A DNA stretch of 64,000 nucleotides from an uncultured Blautia sp. GTDB lineage: Bacteria; Bacillota; Clostridia; Lachnospirales; Lachnospiraceae. The notes below the pieces were generated by a model that saw only the letters and a list, made by a program, of their open reading frames with translations, had not been told where the DNA came from and searched no databases. Positions 1-9,313 of the stretch are shown piece after piece. The stretch covers positions 1-64,000 of the forward strand of contig USDN01000004.1 in assembly GCA_900553515.1 (NCBI GenBank), given 5' to 3'. Position numbers and translations under genes: made by a program. Position 1 is the stretch's first letter, and every line of letters begins with the position of its first letter.

Positions 1-88
1 CAAAACCGGCAGATAAAGTCAATAGTTTTTTTAAACTTTTTTATTTTTCATGAATGTTAGAATGTTTTATTACTTTGTAATATTTTTA

Positions 89-1375
89 TCAGTTCAGTTC
101 TGCAATCCGGCTTACTCCCACATAGATTTCCTGGATCTTATACCAGGTAGGGTAATCTGTTATCCCGGTCTGAGGAAGTCCGAATATATTCTGGATCTTT
201 TTCACTGCCTCAGATGTCTTCTGTCCGTAGATTCCATCTGCGGCAATCCTGGGCACTGCCGGATAAGCTTCTGCAATCCCGTTGATCTGTTCCTGAAGCT
301 GCCTTACCTTAATTCCTGTAGAACCGATATTCAGATCATATCCCGGCCAGGAAGACGGAACTCCGGATACCTCCTCCGCCACATTGATATACATATCATT
401 TCCATAAAAATACCGCAGGATCTCAATTGGCGAAAATCCCTGGTCTCCCAGCGTTTTACTTCCCCACTGTGTCATCCAGCCTCTGTCCCGGCACTGGACC
501 TGACGCCCATCACAATACTGAGTAAGAATCGGCTGCCGTACATCCGGTCTGGACAGATAATTTTCAAAAAGCTCATCTACAATGTTCGAAATACTGTCAA
601 ACACATTTCTTCCGTAAATCCATTTATGATCGTAGGCTGTAGATGAAGTAATCGTAAAATCATACCCTTTATTCCGGTACCATTCTGTATATACACGATT
701 CAACGTAAAAGACATGATGGCAAGAACATTTGCCCGGATAGAATCTGCCGGCCAGGTGGCATAAATTTCACTGCTGGCTACATTTTTGATATAATCTTTG
801 TACCGCACATAATAATTCTGAGCCGAAGAATCCCCCACAGGCCCATCATGAACTACGACATATTCCGGAATCACCACCTTACTTAAAACAATCTCTCCTG
901 TTTCTTTTACTGTTTTGATCTCTGATTCCGTATTTTTAGGCGGGTATTCCCCAAAAAGTGTATGGGGACCAATTACAATACGATCAAACTCCTGTCTGGA
1001 CTGAAATTTCAGATGCACCGGCTGCTGTGCCAGTACATCAGGCAAAACTTCAGTACCTGCAATTTCTTCCTGTTCAAATCCTTCTGCCTGGATCTGGAGC
1101 GTATATTCCGCATAAGGCTGCTGTTCTGATGGCTCCATACTGTATTCCAGAGGAGGGGTTTTCAGATCCAGAACCGGAGTCTGGCCGGAAGAGTCTGTCC
1201 TGACCTCCTCCAGAATACTGTCCGGCACTCCTGTATAAGAAATTCTCACCATTGCATTTTCCACCGGCCGGGTTCCGTCTTCCGTAAGAACTGTGACCTG
1301 CAGCCTTCCCTGATCTGTCTGTTCCTGCTGCATCCTGACTTTACGATTATTCCTGTATGGATATATCTGATCCAT
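89..1375 (-). CDS. SpoIID-like protein with C-terminal peptidoglycan-binding domain
   Basis: 428 aa. The N-terminal ~130 residues look like carboxypeptidase-regulatory/beta-sandwich repeats (a 'TVLTEDGTRPVENAMVRI' type strand). The middle (about 190-330) resembles the SpoIID/LytB amidase-enhancer fold, with the family-like stretch around 'ASSEIYATWPADSIRANVLA'. The last ~75 residues are a PG_binding_1 domain ('GSTGIKVRQLQ', 'DGIYGQKTSEAVKKIQ'). No signal peptide is visible, so the export route is unclear. SpoIID proteins act on spore or wall peptidoglycan; a spore-wall role here is inference. It is the last gene of the leftward envelope group, with a GGGG-type SD about 9 nt before the ATG. 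Confidence 0.75.
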   Translation of the reverse strand: MDQIYPYRNNRKVRMQQEQTDQGRLQVTVLTEDGTRPVENAMVRISYTGVPDSILEEVRTDSSGQTPVLDLKTPPLEYSMEPSEQQPYAEYTLQIQAEGFEQEEIAGTEVLPDVLAQQPVHLKFQSRQEFDRIVIGPHTLFGEYPPKNTESEIKTVKETGEIVLSKVVIPEYVVVHDGPVGDSSAQNYYVRYKDYIKNVASSEIYATWPADSIRANVLAIMSFTLNRVYTEWYRNKGYDFTITSSTAYDHKWIYGRNVFDSISNIVDELFENYLSRPDVRQPILTQYCDGRQVQCRDRGWMTQWGSKTLGDQGFSPIEILRYFYGNDMYINVAEEVSGVPSSWPGYDLNIGSTGIKVRQLQEQINGIAEAYPAVPRIAADGIYGQKTSEAVKKIQNIFGLPQTGITDYPTWYKIQEIYVGVSRIAELN

Positions 1376-1474
1376 TCCATTTACCCCAAAACATTTTTAC
1401 AGAATTGTATGCCAAAACTCCTTTTATTATACAAATCTCCGGCTGAAAACTCTGCTGAAAATCCTTCTGTCATT

Positions 1475-2785
1475 TTACTGAAAACTGGAACTGGAATTTC
1501 TGCCCGACGGGCGGATCATGGCCTCATTTTCATGAATTATGATCCCATCTCCTTCTCCTCCGTCTCCCACATCAATAAAATACAGTATATCTCCGCAGGG
1601 GCGTTCCTTCCCCCCATCAGTAAGCATATTCAGCACACGTCCTTTAAACACAAGCGTTGTAGAGCCTCCTCCATCCAGATGATAAGCATACTCGCATCCC
1701 AGATCTGTAAACACCTTCTGAAGTTCCTGGTATGTCATTCCCTGGGATCCGCCTGCCCCCTTTCCATCAACTGCTACCAGATAATAATCTCCCGGGCTCA
1801 CCATTCCTACTGCTGTACGCTGATACCGCGCAGTCTGGCGGAACTGACCGGAAATTTCTGCTGCCTTTCCATTTTCCACCAAAGTAGGTCCAAAACAATA
1901 TGTATCTCTGACTCCACGGTTCAGCATATCTTCGGTAGTCATCCCTGCCGCAGCGGTAAACATGCCTCCGTCCTGAGTAACACAGAAAATATTTCCATTG
2001 GAATAAACATCGTTATAAACTTTTCCATTTTTGATCATAGTCTTTCCCGGAGCCGGAATCCCACTTCCATAGGAAAAAGCACTTCCATTCACACCTATCA
2101 CACCGTTATGATCAGCCAGTTCTTCAGAAACGGTACGTCTCGGATTCCCGTAGGTTCCTCCACAGAGAGCCGAACATAACTGCCGCGTACTGAAAGTCTC
2201 TACATGACAGACCCAGTACCTGGTATATCCGGTATCCTTTTTTTCTACAGAAACCTTTAAAGTACTGGTCTCATAATGATACTCGTCATTTCTGTAATCC
2301 CATTCCTCTGAAATCCTGCTGACGATCTTCTGATATTCTGAAAGTTTATCTGAATACTTCTCCGGAAGCTTCCACATTTCATTCTGGGCATCCTGGAATA
2401 TTTTTGCATTTTTAACTGTATTCATGGCAACAGAATCTGCAGAAGGATCATAAAGTTTCCCCAGAAGAGACTCTATCGTTTTCATGCGGGCATCTGCCTG
2501 AGCTTTTTCTTCTGCCTCCTGCTGCGCCTGGAGTCTTTTCTCATATTCTTCCTGACGTCGTTTTTTCTCAGCATCTTCCCGCTTTCGTTTCTGCTCTTCC
2601 TCTTTTTTCTTTTCTTCTGCTTCCTGTTTTTTCTCTGCTTCCTGTTTTTCTCTTTCGATCTGCTGTTCTTCTTTTATACGCTGCTGTGTTTTTTCCTTTT
2701 TATAAACGTATAAAGCTCCGGTACTGCATAAGAGCACCAGAGCTGTCAGAAATACAGCCACACGGATACAATATGACTTTTTCAC
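1475..2785 (-). CDS. Phosphodiester glycosidase (NAGPA) family exported protein
   Basis: 436 aa, GTG start preceded by AGGGAG, 9 bp after the rseP stop, so probably co-transcribed. Residues 1-25 form a membrane anchor or signal segment, followed by a highly charged Lys/Glu/Gln coiled coil (about 30-105). The C-terminal ~270 residues carry the phosphodiester glycosidase / exopolysaccharide-processing fold: 'GVIGVNGSAF', 'RTAVGMVSPGDYYLVAVDG' and 'YHLDGGGSTTLV'. The family cleaves sugar-phosphodiester or related bonds in surface glycans; the substrate here is unknown. The coiled coil suggests a stalk projecting the enzyme from the membrane. Confidence 0.8.
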   Translation of the reverse strand: MKKSYCIRVAVFLTALVLLCSTGALYVYKKEKTQQRIKEEQQIEREKQEAEKKQEAEEKKKEEEQKRKREDAEKKRRQEEYEKRLQAQQEAEEKAQADARMKTIESLLGKLYDPSADSVAMNTVKNAKIFQDAQNEMWKLPEKYSDKLSEYQKIVSRISEEWDYRNDEYHYETSTLKVSVEKKDTGYTRYWVCHVETFSTRQLCSALCGGTYGNPRRTVSEELADHNGVIGVNGSAFSYGSGIPAPGKTMIKNGKVYNDVYSNGNIFCVTQDGGMFTAAAGMTTEDMLNRGVRDTYCFGPTLVENGKAAEISGQFRQTARYQRTAVGMVSPGDYYLVAVDGKGAGGSQGMTYQELQKVFTDLGCEYAYHLDGGGSTTLVFKGRVLNMLTDGGKERPCGDILYFIDVGDGGEGDGIIIHENEAMIRPSGRNSSSSFQ

Positions 2786-2794
2786 ATTTCTCCC

Positions 2795-4078
2795 TCAGAA
2801 TATTTTCAAGAAATCGTTATACATTACAAACACCATCAATGCCATCAGAAGCATCAGTCCGGCAAAATGGACCATGCCTTCCACTTCACGGTTCACAGGC
2901 TTTTTACGGACAGCTTCGATCAGCAAAAATACCAGACGTCCTCCATCAAGAGCCGGAAGAGGAAGAAGGTTCATTACACCCAGATTGGCAGAAAGAAGGA
3001 CTGCCATGTTCAGCATGTTCATCCACAGCATCAGAGCGCCTTCCTCTTTGCTCTGCTCATAGGTAGTTCCAATAGCATCTACCACACCTACCGGACCGCT
3101 TAGATCCTGAACCCCAAGTCCGCCTGTAACAAGCTCCTTAAGACTCAAAAGAGTAGTACGGATCATATATTTCACATCCAGAGCCGCATATTTCAGAACC
3201 TGAAAACCATTCGTCTTTATATACCCCATATTATAAGAAAATCCAGGCTTTGGAGTCCGATATTCTTTCGGAGTCACTGTTGCATCATATTCCAGACCGT
3301 CACGATCATAGGTGATGTCCACCGGTTCGTTTCCCAAAGGGTTCTCTGCAATATAAGCCTCGTATGCCTCTCCATCCGGAACCGGAATGCCATTGATTGA
3401 AGTGATTACATCTCCGGCCTGTACTCCTGCCGCCTCTAAAGGCATTCCCTCGATCAGGGAATCCACCTCCATAGAGTCTGTCCCCACACGGTTGAATCCC
3501 AGAAGATACCTGACAGAAACATCCGGAGTATAGGTAACTGTCCGTTCCTCCCCATTCCGCTTTACTTTCATAGTTATAGGTTTTTCCTGTAATTCATTCA
3601 GAAAAGAATAAACATACAGATCACGGGCAACATCAATATGATATCCGTCGTATTCTGTAATAATATCTCCTTTCCGGAGGCCAGCCTCCGCTGCCGGGGA
3701 TCCTCCTTCCACCTCCATAATCTCTGCCGGGTCATATCCCACAAACGCTGTGATAATCACAGAAAGAATAAAGGCCAGTATAAAATTAAATACCGGACCT
3801 GCCGCTACCACAGAGATACGCCCCCATACAGGCGCAGAATTAAAGGTTCCGGGAAGCTCTTCCCCGGTATCCTCTCCAAGCATAGCACAGGAGCCGCCAA
3901 TTGGAAACAATTTTACCGAATATCTTGTTTCCCCCTTCTGGGTGCTGAACAGCCTTGGCCCCATACCCAGAGAAAACTCAGTTACCACGATCCCGTTTTT
4001 CTTCGCAAGGAGAAAATGTCCCAGCTCATGTATGATGATGATCGCACTGAATATGATCACAGCAATGAGAATCTTCAA
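2795..4078 (-). CDS. rseP: Site-2 zinc metalloprotease RseP (RIP metalloprotease)
   Basis: About 427 aa. The HELGH zinc motif sits in the first membrane segment, two PDZ-like regions follow (about 110-260), and 'NLLPLPALDGGR' supplies the third metal ligand near the C-terminus. The family cleaves membrane-embedded anti-sigma factors and signal peptides. I place the start at a TTG whose SD (AGGTGG) overlaps the dxr stop region; an upstream in-frame TTG at 4096 would overlap dxr by 17 bp and add six residues. It follows dxr directly, as in the conserved frr-uppS-cdsA-dxr-rseP cluster. Confidence 0.93.
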   Translation of the reverse strand: MKILIAVIIFSAIIIIHELGHFLLAKKNGIVVTEFSLGMGPRLFSTQKGETRYSVKLFPIGGSCAMLGEDTGEELPGTFNSAPVWGRISVVAAGPVFNFILAFILSVIITAFVGYDPAEIMEVEGGSPAAEAGLRKGDIITEYDGYHIDVARDLYVYSFLNELQEKPITMKVKRNGEERTVTYTPDVSVRYLLGFNRVGTDSMEVDSLIEGMPLEAAGVQAGDVITSINGIPVPDGEAYEAYIAENPLGNEPVDITYDRDGLEYDATVTPKEYRTPKPGFSYNMGYIKTNGFQVLKYAALDVKYMIRTTLLSLKELVTGGLGVQDLSGPVGVVDAIGTTYEQSKEEGALMLWMNMLNMAVLLSANLGVMNLLPLPALDGGRLVFLLIEAVRKKPVNREVEGMVHFAGLMLLMALMVFVMYNDFLKIF

Positions 4079-4079
4079 T

Positions 4080-5222
4080 TTACCACCTGCTTTCAATCCA
4101 CTGATATGTCTCGTTTTCTACTGCAAGGATTTCATCCAGATCAGGGGATTCCTGCTTTTTATGTCTTTCCATAGACTGCCCGATAATATCATAAATATCC
4201 AGAAAACGTATCTCCTCATGAAGGAATTTCCGTACTGCAAGTTCATTTGCCGCATTGAACACAGTTGGCATGCTTCCTCCCTCTCTGGCTGCCTGTATCG
4301 CCATAGGAAGCCCCAGAAAAGTTTCCATATCCGGCTCCTCAAATGTAATCTGACCAAGCTTCGCAAAATCAAGACGATCTCCATCCAGATATCTTCTATG
4401 AGGATAATAAAGTGCATACTGAATAGGAAGACGCATATCCGGCGTACCAAGCTGCGCCATGATGCCTCCATCCTCAAACTCCACCATAGAATGGATCACG
4501 CTTTGAGGCTGGACTACCACCTGAATCTGATCCAGGTCTACATTAAAAAGCCATTTTGCCTCCATTACCTCCAGACCTTTATTGACCAGAGTTGCCGAAT
4601 CTACTGTGATCTTCTGTCCCATCACCCAGTTTGGATGCTTCAGTGTATCCGCAAGGGTTACTTTTTCCAGATCTTCGCGTTTTCTCCCTCTGAAAGGTCC
4701 TCCTGAAGCTGTGATCAGAAGCTTATGAATCTCTTTTCTTGATTCTCCATTTAAAGCCTGAAAAACGGCACTGTGTTCACTGTCAACCGGTAATATCTTT
4801 ACCCCGTATTTTTCTGCCATAGGCATAATCAGATGACCGGCTGTTACAAGCGTTTCTTTGTTTGCAAGCGCAATGTCCTTCCCTGAACGGATCGCCTGGA
4901 TCGTAGGCCGTATTCCCAGCATACCCACAATAGCTGTAACCAGAATTTCCGTTTCCTCCATGGACGCCAGTTCCAAAAGTCCCTCCATCCCGGACACGAT
5001 CTTAATGTCCATATCATGAAGTCTCACTTTCAGATCCTCTGCTGCCTTTTCGTCCCAAACAGCAACAAGTCTGGGTGAAAACTCTCTTGCCTGTTTCTCC
5101 AGCATTTTTATATTTCGTCCGGCACTGATACCCAGCACCTGAATATCGCCATTTGCACGGACTACATCCAGTGTCTGAGTTCCAATAGAACCTGTAGAAC
5201 CCAAAATCGCAATTTTTTTCAT
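4080..5222 (-). CDS. dxr: 1-deoxy-D-xylulose 5-phosphate reductoisomerase
   Basis: 380 aa, normal family length. N-terminal NADPH-binding 'GSTGSIGTQTLD', metal/substrate loop 'PVDSEHSAVFQ', 'ITASGGPFRG' and 'NWVMGQKITVDSATLVNKGLE' are all present. It makes MEP from DXP in the non-mevalonate isoprenoid pathway, feeding the undecaprenyl phosphate made by UppS next door. It lies between cdsA and rseP in one minus-strand run. Confidence 0.97.
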   Translation of the reverse strand: MKKIAILGSTGSIGTQTLDVVRANGDIQVLGISAGRNIKMLEKQAREFSPRLVAVWDEKAAEDLKVRLHDMDIKIVSGMEGLLELASMEETEILVTAIVGMLGIRPTIQAIRSGKDIALANKETLVTAGHLIMPMAEKYGVKILPVDSEHSAVFQALNGESRKEIHKLLITASGGPFRGRKREDLEKVTLADTLKHPNWVMGQKITVDSATLVNKGLEVMEAKWLFNVDLDQIQVVVQPQSVIHSMVEFEDGGIMAQLGTPDMRLPIQYALYYPHRRYLDGDRLDFAKLGQITFEEPDMETFLGLPMAIQAAREGGSMPTVFNAANELAVRKFLHEEIRFLDIYDIIGQSMERHKKQESPDLDEILAVENETYQWIESRW

Positions 5223-5269
5223 ATTACTTTAACTCCTTATATACTTCTTTTTTAGAAAATATATATCTG

Positions 5270-6064
5270 CTATAATCCCAGGATGATTTTTGACAGATAA
5301 TAAATAACCGGAGCAGTAAAAATCACACTGTCAAAACGATCCAGGATACCTCCATGTCCCGGGATCAGTTTTCCATAGTCTTTAATCCCTTTATTTCTCT
5401 TAATGGCAGAAGCCGCCAGATCCCCTACCATAGAGATCAGTGCCCCCACTGCACAGATTACAGCATATTCCATAGCCGGAGCATGAGTCGCCGCCGCATA
5501 GATTGCGCCCAGTGCCGCTGCACCGGCAACACCTCCGACTGCACCTTCAACAGATTTTTTCGGACTTAATACAGGAGCCATCTTATGTTTTCCAATAAGC
5601 ATTCCTACACAGTAAGCGCAGGTATCACATCCCCAGGAACAGAAGAAGATCAGCCATACAAGGATCTTTCCATTTTCCAGATTTCGGGTAAGAAGAATAA
5701 AGGAAAGCATTACTGCCACATACACCAGACCAAAAAAAGCCGACATAATTTCATCTGCCTGATATTTGGGATACAAAAACACATAAACAAACATCAGAAG
5801 TACCAGCGAAAGGATCACTGCCATCATTCCATATTTCTCAAAATCAAGAAAGACCATTCCATAGTACATGACTGCTCCCAGATATCCTGCAAGCTCCAAA
5901 AGATCTGTTCCCTTTTTATGAACCCCCATAGCACTGTACAGCTCACGCATTCCGATCAGAGAAACACACAGAAGTGTAAGCAGAAGCACATAATCTCCTG
6001 TCATGATCGTCAAAAAAGCAATGACGACCAGAAGAATCCCGCTTAACAATCTTGTTTTAAACAT
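5270..6064 (-). CDS. cdsA: Phosphatidate cytidylyltransferase
   Basis: 264 aa, about eight hydrophobic membrane segments. The C-terminal CTP-transferase signature 'SMVGDLAASAIKRNKGIKDYGKLIPGHGGILDRFDS' (read in parts) is intact. It makes CDP-diacylglycerol for phospholipid synthesis in the cytoplasmic membrane. The start lies 3 bp after the uppS stop, indicating translational coupling; the gap to dxr is 47 bp with an AAGGAG site for dxr. Confidence 0.96.
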   Translation of the reverse strand: MFKTRLLSGILLVVIAFLTIMTGDYVLLLTLLCVSLIGMRELYSAMGVHKKGTDLLELAGYLGAVMYYGMVFLDFEKYGMMAVILSLVLLMFVYVFLYPKYQADEIMSAFFGLVYVAVMLSFILLTRNLENGKILVWLIFFCSWGCDTCAYCVGMLIGKHKMAPVLSPKKSVEGAVGGVAGAAALGAIYAAATHAPAMEYAVICAVGALISMVGDLAASAIKRNKGIKDYGKLIPGHGGILDRFDSVIFTAPVIYYLSKIILGL

Positions 6065-6067
6065 TGC

Positions 6068-6775
6068 TTATGCCTCCTTCACACCGCCGTATCTGCGGTC
6101 TCTTTCGTTATATTTCTCGATAGCCTCCATAAGCTCCGGTTTATGAAAATCCGGCCATGCAACATCGGTAAAATAGAATTCCGTATATGCAAGCTGCCAC
6201 AAGAGATAATTGGATAATCTCTGTTCTCCGCTGGTACGTATCATAAGATCCGGATCCGGGATTCCTGCCGTATCCAGATAGCTTTCAAAAACCTTTTCGT
6301 CAATTTCTTCTGGAACAAGCTTTCCGTCCGCTGCATCCCTTGCAAGTCTGCGCACTCCCCGGACAATCTCATCCCGGCTTCCATAATTCAATGCGATCTG
6401 GAAATACAGTTCATCATAATCCTTTGAAAATTCTTCAAGTTCTATGACACTGTCCTGTATATCCTTATCAAAGGCGGAAATATCCCCAATGACTTTCACA
6501 CGCATTTTGTTTTTTTCGGAAATCTTTTTACATTTTTTCAGATAGTTGCGGAACAGCTTCATCAGCCCATCCACTTCCTCTTTTGACCGCTTCCAGTTTT
6601 CTGTAGAAAAAGCATAAACAGTCAGATATTTCACCCCAAGGTCTTTGATATCTTCACAGATAGTTTCAAGATTTGCACAGCCTTTTACATGTCCATAGCT
6701 TCTTGGCATACCTTTTGCCTTTGCCCATCTTCCATTTCCATCCAGAATGATCGCAATATGATTTGGTATTTTCAT
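6068..6775 (-). CDS. uppS: Isoprenyl transferase (undecaprenyl diphosphate synthase)
   Basis: 235 aa. The cis-prenyltransferase motif 'ILDGNGRWAKAKG' carries the catalytic Asp near the N-terminus, with 'FSTENWKRS' and 'PDLMIRTSGEQRLSNYLLWQ' downstream. It condenses IPP units onto farnesyl diphosphate to give the C55 lipid carrier for wall polymers. A hairpin lies between frr and this gene, so uppS may also be expressed from its own promoter. Confidence 0.96.
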   Translation of the reverse strand: MKIPNHIAIILDGNGRWAKAKGMPRSYGHVKGCANLETICEDIKDLGVKYLTVYAFSTENWKRSKEEVDGLMKLFRNYLKKCKKISEKNKMRVKVIGDISAFDKDIQDSVIELEEFSKDYDELYFQIALNYGSRDEIVRGVRRLARDAADGKLVPEEIDEKVFESYLDTAGIPDPDLMIRTSGEQRLSNYLLWQLAYTEFYFTDVAWPDFHKPELMEAIEKYNERDRRYGGVKEA

Positions 6776-6835
6776 TCCTGCTCCTCTCTGTATACAGATT
6801 TTTTCAAAATCTTATGTATCCTGATGTTATGGCAA

Positions 6836-6866
6836 GAAGGAGAGCTATTTTTTACAGCTCTCCTTC
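6836..6866 (-). terminator. Strong hairpin between frr and uppS
   Basis: Perfect 11-bp inverted repeat (arms 6836-6846 and 6856-6866) with a 9-nt T-rich loop, just downstream of the frr stop. The T-tract after the stem on the minus strand is poor (CTTGCC), so it may be a partial terminator, an mRNA processing or stability element, or attenuating signal rather than a full stop. Confidence 0.55.
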
Positions 6867-6880
6867 TCCTTTCCTACTGA

Positions 6881-7432
6881 TTAAACAGTAAGGATCTCTT
6901 TTGATTTTTTGTCTACTGCTGCCTCAATATCCTTGATGTATTTGTCTGTCAGTTTCTGAACCTGATCTTCCAGATCTTTTACTTCATCCTCAGACACATC
7001 CTGTTTGGTAAGCTTCTTAAACGCATCATTTGCATCTCTGCGGACATTACGTACAGCAACCTTTGCTGCCTCGCCTTTTTTCTTTACATCTTTAACCAGT
7101 TCTTTACGACGTTCTTCTGTCAGTTCCGGAAGAACAAGGCGGATGATCTTTCCATCATTGCTTGGGTTCAGCCCCAGATCAGATACCAGGATTGCCTTTT
7201 CGATAGCCTTAATAAGACTGGATTCCCATGGCTGGATCTGGATCATACGTGCCTCCGGTACAGTAACGTTCGCTACCTGCTGCAGCGGTGTAGGGCTGCC
7301 ATAATAATCTACGGTAATCTTATCAAGAATATGCGGATTTGCACGTCCTGCGCGGATAGTAGAAAGCTCCGCTTCAAATCCATTTAAAGTTTTTGTCATT
7401 TTGCTGTCATACTTCTGAACTCTTTCATCCAT
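6881..7432 (-). CDS. frr: Ribosome recycling factor
   Basis: 183 aa, standard length. Begins 'MDERVQKYDSKMTKTLNGFEAELSTIRAGRA' style N-terminal helix and contains 'RANPHILDKITVDYYGSPTPLQQ' and 'RIVLPELTEERRKEL'-like signatures (here 'IRLVLPELTEERRKEL'). It splits post-termination ribosomes together with EF-G. It follows pyrH by 60 bp in the usual order pyrH-frr. Confidence 0.98.
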   Translation of the reverse strand: MDERVQKYDSKMTKTLNGFEAELSTIRAGRANPHILDKITVDYYGSPTPLQQVANVTVPEARMIQIQPWESSLIKAIEKAILVSDLGLNPSNDGKIIRLVLPELTEERRKELVKDVKKKGEAAKVAVRNVRRDANDAFKKLTKQDVSEDEVKDLEDQVQKLTDKYIKDIEAAVDKKSKEILTV

Positions 7433-7492
7433 TTTTTATGATCTCCCTCTCCATGTTTTTATTGCAGCTCTGCTGCTTTTATATACGGCAGT

Positions 7493-8188
7493 TTAAACCG
7501 TCACTTTTGTTCCTGAGAACTTTCCATGAACTGCATTTACAATGCTGTTCTCTTCCTCAAGTCCGAAAACCAGCATCGGCATTTTCTGTTCCAGACACAT
7601 AATAGATGCTGTAAGATCCATTGCAGCCAGTTTCTTGTCAACGACTTCCTCTATTGAGATTTCATCGTATTTTACTGCTGCCGGATTCAGTTTCGGATCA
7701 CTGTCATAGATTCCATCCACAGCCTTCGCAAGAAGGATAGCTTCTGCCTCTATCTCTACTGCCCTCAGTACAGTCGCTGTATCTGTAGAAAAATACGGAT
7801 GACCTGTACCACCGGCAAAAAACAGGATCTTGCCAGCTTTAAACGCCTCCTCTACAGCATCCTTGGAATAAAGTTTTGTAAATGCTCCACATACAAACGG
7901 GGTAAAGATCTCTGTTTCAAGTCCCAGATATCTGCAGATATCTGATACATAAATACAGTTCATCACTGTGGCAAGCATACCGATCTGATCCGCCTTATTA
8001 CGGTTGATCGTCTCACTGGTACGTCCTCTCCAAAAATTGCCGCCCCCGATAACAATGCCTGTCTGGGTACCTTCTTCAGCAATGGTACGGATCTGTTTTG
8101 CCACTGCGATAACCGTTTCTTCATCAAATCCGGTCTTTTTTGCTCCCGCAAGAGCCTCTCCGCTTAATTTTAATAAAATACGCTTCAT
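7493..8188 (-). CDS. pyrH: UMP kinase
   Basis: 231 aa, amino-acid-kinase fold of the bacterial hexameric UMP kinase. Visible signatures: 'RILLKLSGEAL' (phosphate-binding Lys/Gly-rich start), 'IVIGGGNFWRG', 'FAGGTGHPYFSTDTATVLRA' and 'LLAKAVDGIYDSDPK'. It converts UMP to UDP with ATP. In many Firmicutes pyrH directly follows rpsB-tsf; here those two lie 30 kb upstream with unrelated genes between. Confidence 0.98.
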   Translation of the reverse strand: MKRILLKLSGEALAGAKKTGFDEETVIAVAKQIRTIAEEGTQTGIVIGGGNFWRGRTSETINRNKADQIGMLATVMNCIYVSDICRYLGLETEIFTPFVCGAFTKLYSKDAVEEAFKAGKILFFAGGTGHPYFSTDTATVLRAVEIEAEAILLAKAVDGIYDSDPKLNPAAVKYDEISIEEVVDKKLAAMDLTASIMCLEQKMPMLVFGLEEENSIVNAVHGKFSGTKVTV

Positions 8189-8229
8189 ATACTTTATCCT
8201 TTCCCTTTCGTTCTTACATAAAAGAGATT

Positions 8230-9147
8230 TTACCAGATACCGGTAACGATCTCATTGCCGTTCTCATCTACTGTAGTGGATACCGTAAAATTAGGGTAAT
8301 AATGATATCCTGTCCGTCCTGTATCCGGTTCCTCTTCATATTCATCATACTGCGGAGATCCGATCGCTCCGATCAGATTATCCATTGACTGGCCAATGTA
8401 GCCTGTTGCCGTATCTATCGTATCATCTGTAGGCTGTGTATTATCAGGATCATATCCATCGTCCGGCGCCTGTGTCGGTTCCGGGGCTGCGGTAGGATTT
8501 GGAGCTGAAGTAGGAGCCGGAGTCTCATTTTCGTCTTCATCGTCCGTATCATCTCCGTCTTCTGTCAGTCCCAATCGTCTCTTCACATCCTCAAGAGTAG
8601 AAACTTCTTTCTTTCCGGTAGCTGTCATATAAGTGGCATACGGAATGCCCTCTTCTCCGGACCCGCTCATACGCAGGGTGATCTGACGAATGGAGGACAG
8701 CGGAAGATCACGGAAAAAGCATTCATTTTTGTCTTCTTCCGTATAGGTAATGCGGATATCATAGGTAATTCCTGCAGAGGACGGCTTTTTATAGTAATAA
8801 ACTGCCTCCTCTCCATTTTTCAGAGTAAACTGACCGTCAACCAGATCTTCGCCCCATTCATCATCGTCTCCATCATCCGATACATGCTGGCGGATATAAA
8901 TAGCTCCCACCTCGGAACCGGTTCGATTGATAATGGTAACTTTGGATGCTGTAGAGGTTTTTTCACCCATGACATTTTCTTCTTCTACTACTTCCATATC
9001 TACAAGGTCTGCAGCCTGAGTCACTGCCGGTGTTGCTGTAGGCGTTACCTGGACCGGCTGCTGAACCTCTTCTTCCTTTGATTTCCCACATCCTGTGGCT
9101 GCTGCAAGTACAAGAAGTCCTACTGCTACAAGATATCTTTTTTTCAT
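8230..9147 (-). CDS. Lipoprotein with acidic/proline-rich linker, unknown function
   Basis: About 305 aa starting at the Met before KKRYL. The signal peptide ends in a lipobox ('AAATGCGKS'), giving a lipidated Cys and an outward-facing protein. Residues about 75-205 form a soluble domain ('VTIINRTGSEVGAIYIR' start, reminiscent of small beta-sandwich surface domains). A linker rich in Asp/Glu and then Ala-Pro-Thr repeats follows, and then a C-terminal ~50 residues ('GYIGQSMDNLIGAIGSPQYDEYEEEP...') resembling SmpA/OmlA- or DUF-type small modules. I cannot assign a function. It has its own promoter and may co-transcribe pyrH (41 bp gap). Confidence 0.7.
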   Translation of the reverse strand: MKKRYLVAVGLLVLAAATGCGKSKEEEVQQPVQVTPTATPAVTQAADLVDMEVVEEENVMGEKTSTASKVTIINRTGSEVGAIYIRQHVSDDGDDDEWGEDLVDGQFTLKNGEEAVYYYKKPSSAGITYDIRITYTEEDKNECFFRDLPLSSIRQITLRMSGSGEEGIPYATYMTATGKKEVSTLEDVKRRLGLTEDGDDTDDEDENETPAPTSAPNPTAAPEPTQAPDDGYDPDNTQPTDDTIDTATGYIGQSMDNLIGAIGSPQYDEYEEEPDTGRTGYHYYPNFTVSTTVDENGNEIVTGIW

Positions 9148-9203
9148 ATAATAGCCTCCCATTCATAATAATGGAATATTTTAATCATAGTTTCATTACT
9201 TTA

Positions 9204-9231
9204 ATTATACTTAGTATCTCTTTCTTGTCAA
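9204..9231 (-). promoter_or_regulatory. Sigma-A-type promoter of the lipoprotein-pyrH-frr run
   Basis: Minus-strand TTGACA (9226-9231), 16-bp spacer and TATAAT (9204-9209), 57 bp before the lipoprotein start. Both hexamers match consensus exactly. Confidence 0.8.
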
Positions 9232-9313
9232 CTAAATGTCCGATAAGTTCATACAATTTTAAGACTTTTTGTTAATATTCATTCCGTTCACAGAAACAGC
9301 TTTTCCCATGGGA

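Noticed and set aside
3750..4706. 318-codon plus-strand open frame
   Set aside because: Lies antisense across rseP and dxr, which have full motifs; it has no SD and a composition typical of a reverse-frame shadow.
9163..9313. ssrA (tmRNA) next to smpB
   Set aside because: The gap is only 150 bp and contains a promoter, not the ~350-nt tmRNA with its end pairing and tag-coding motif.
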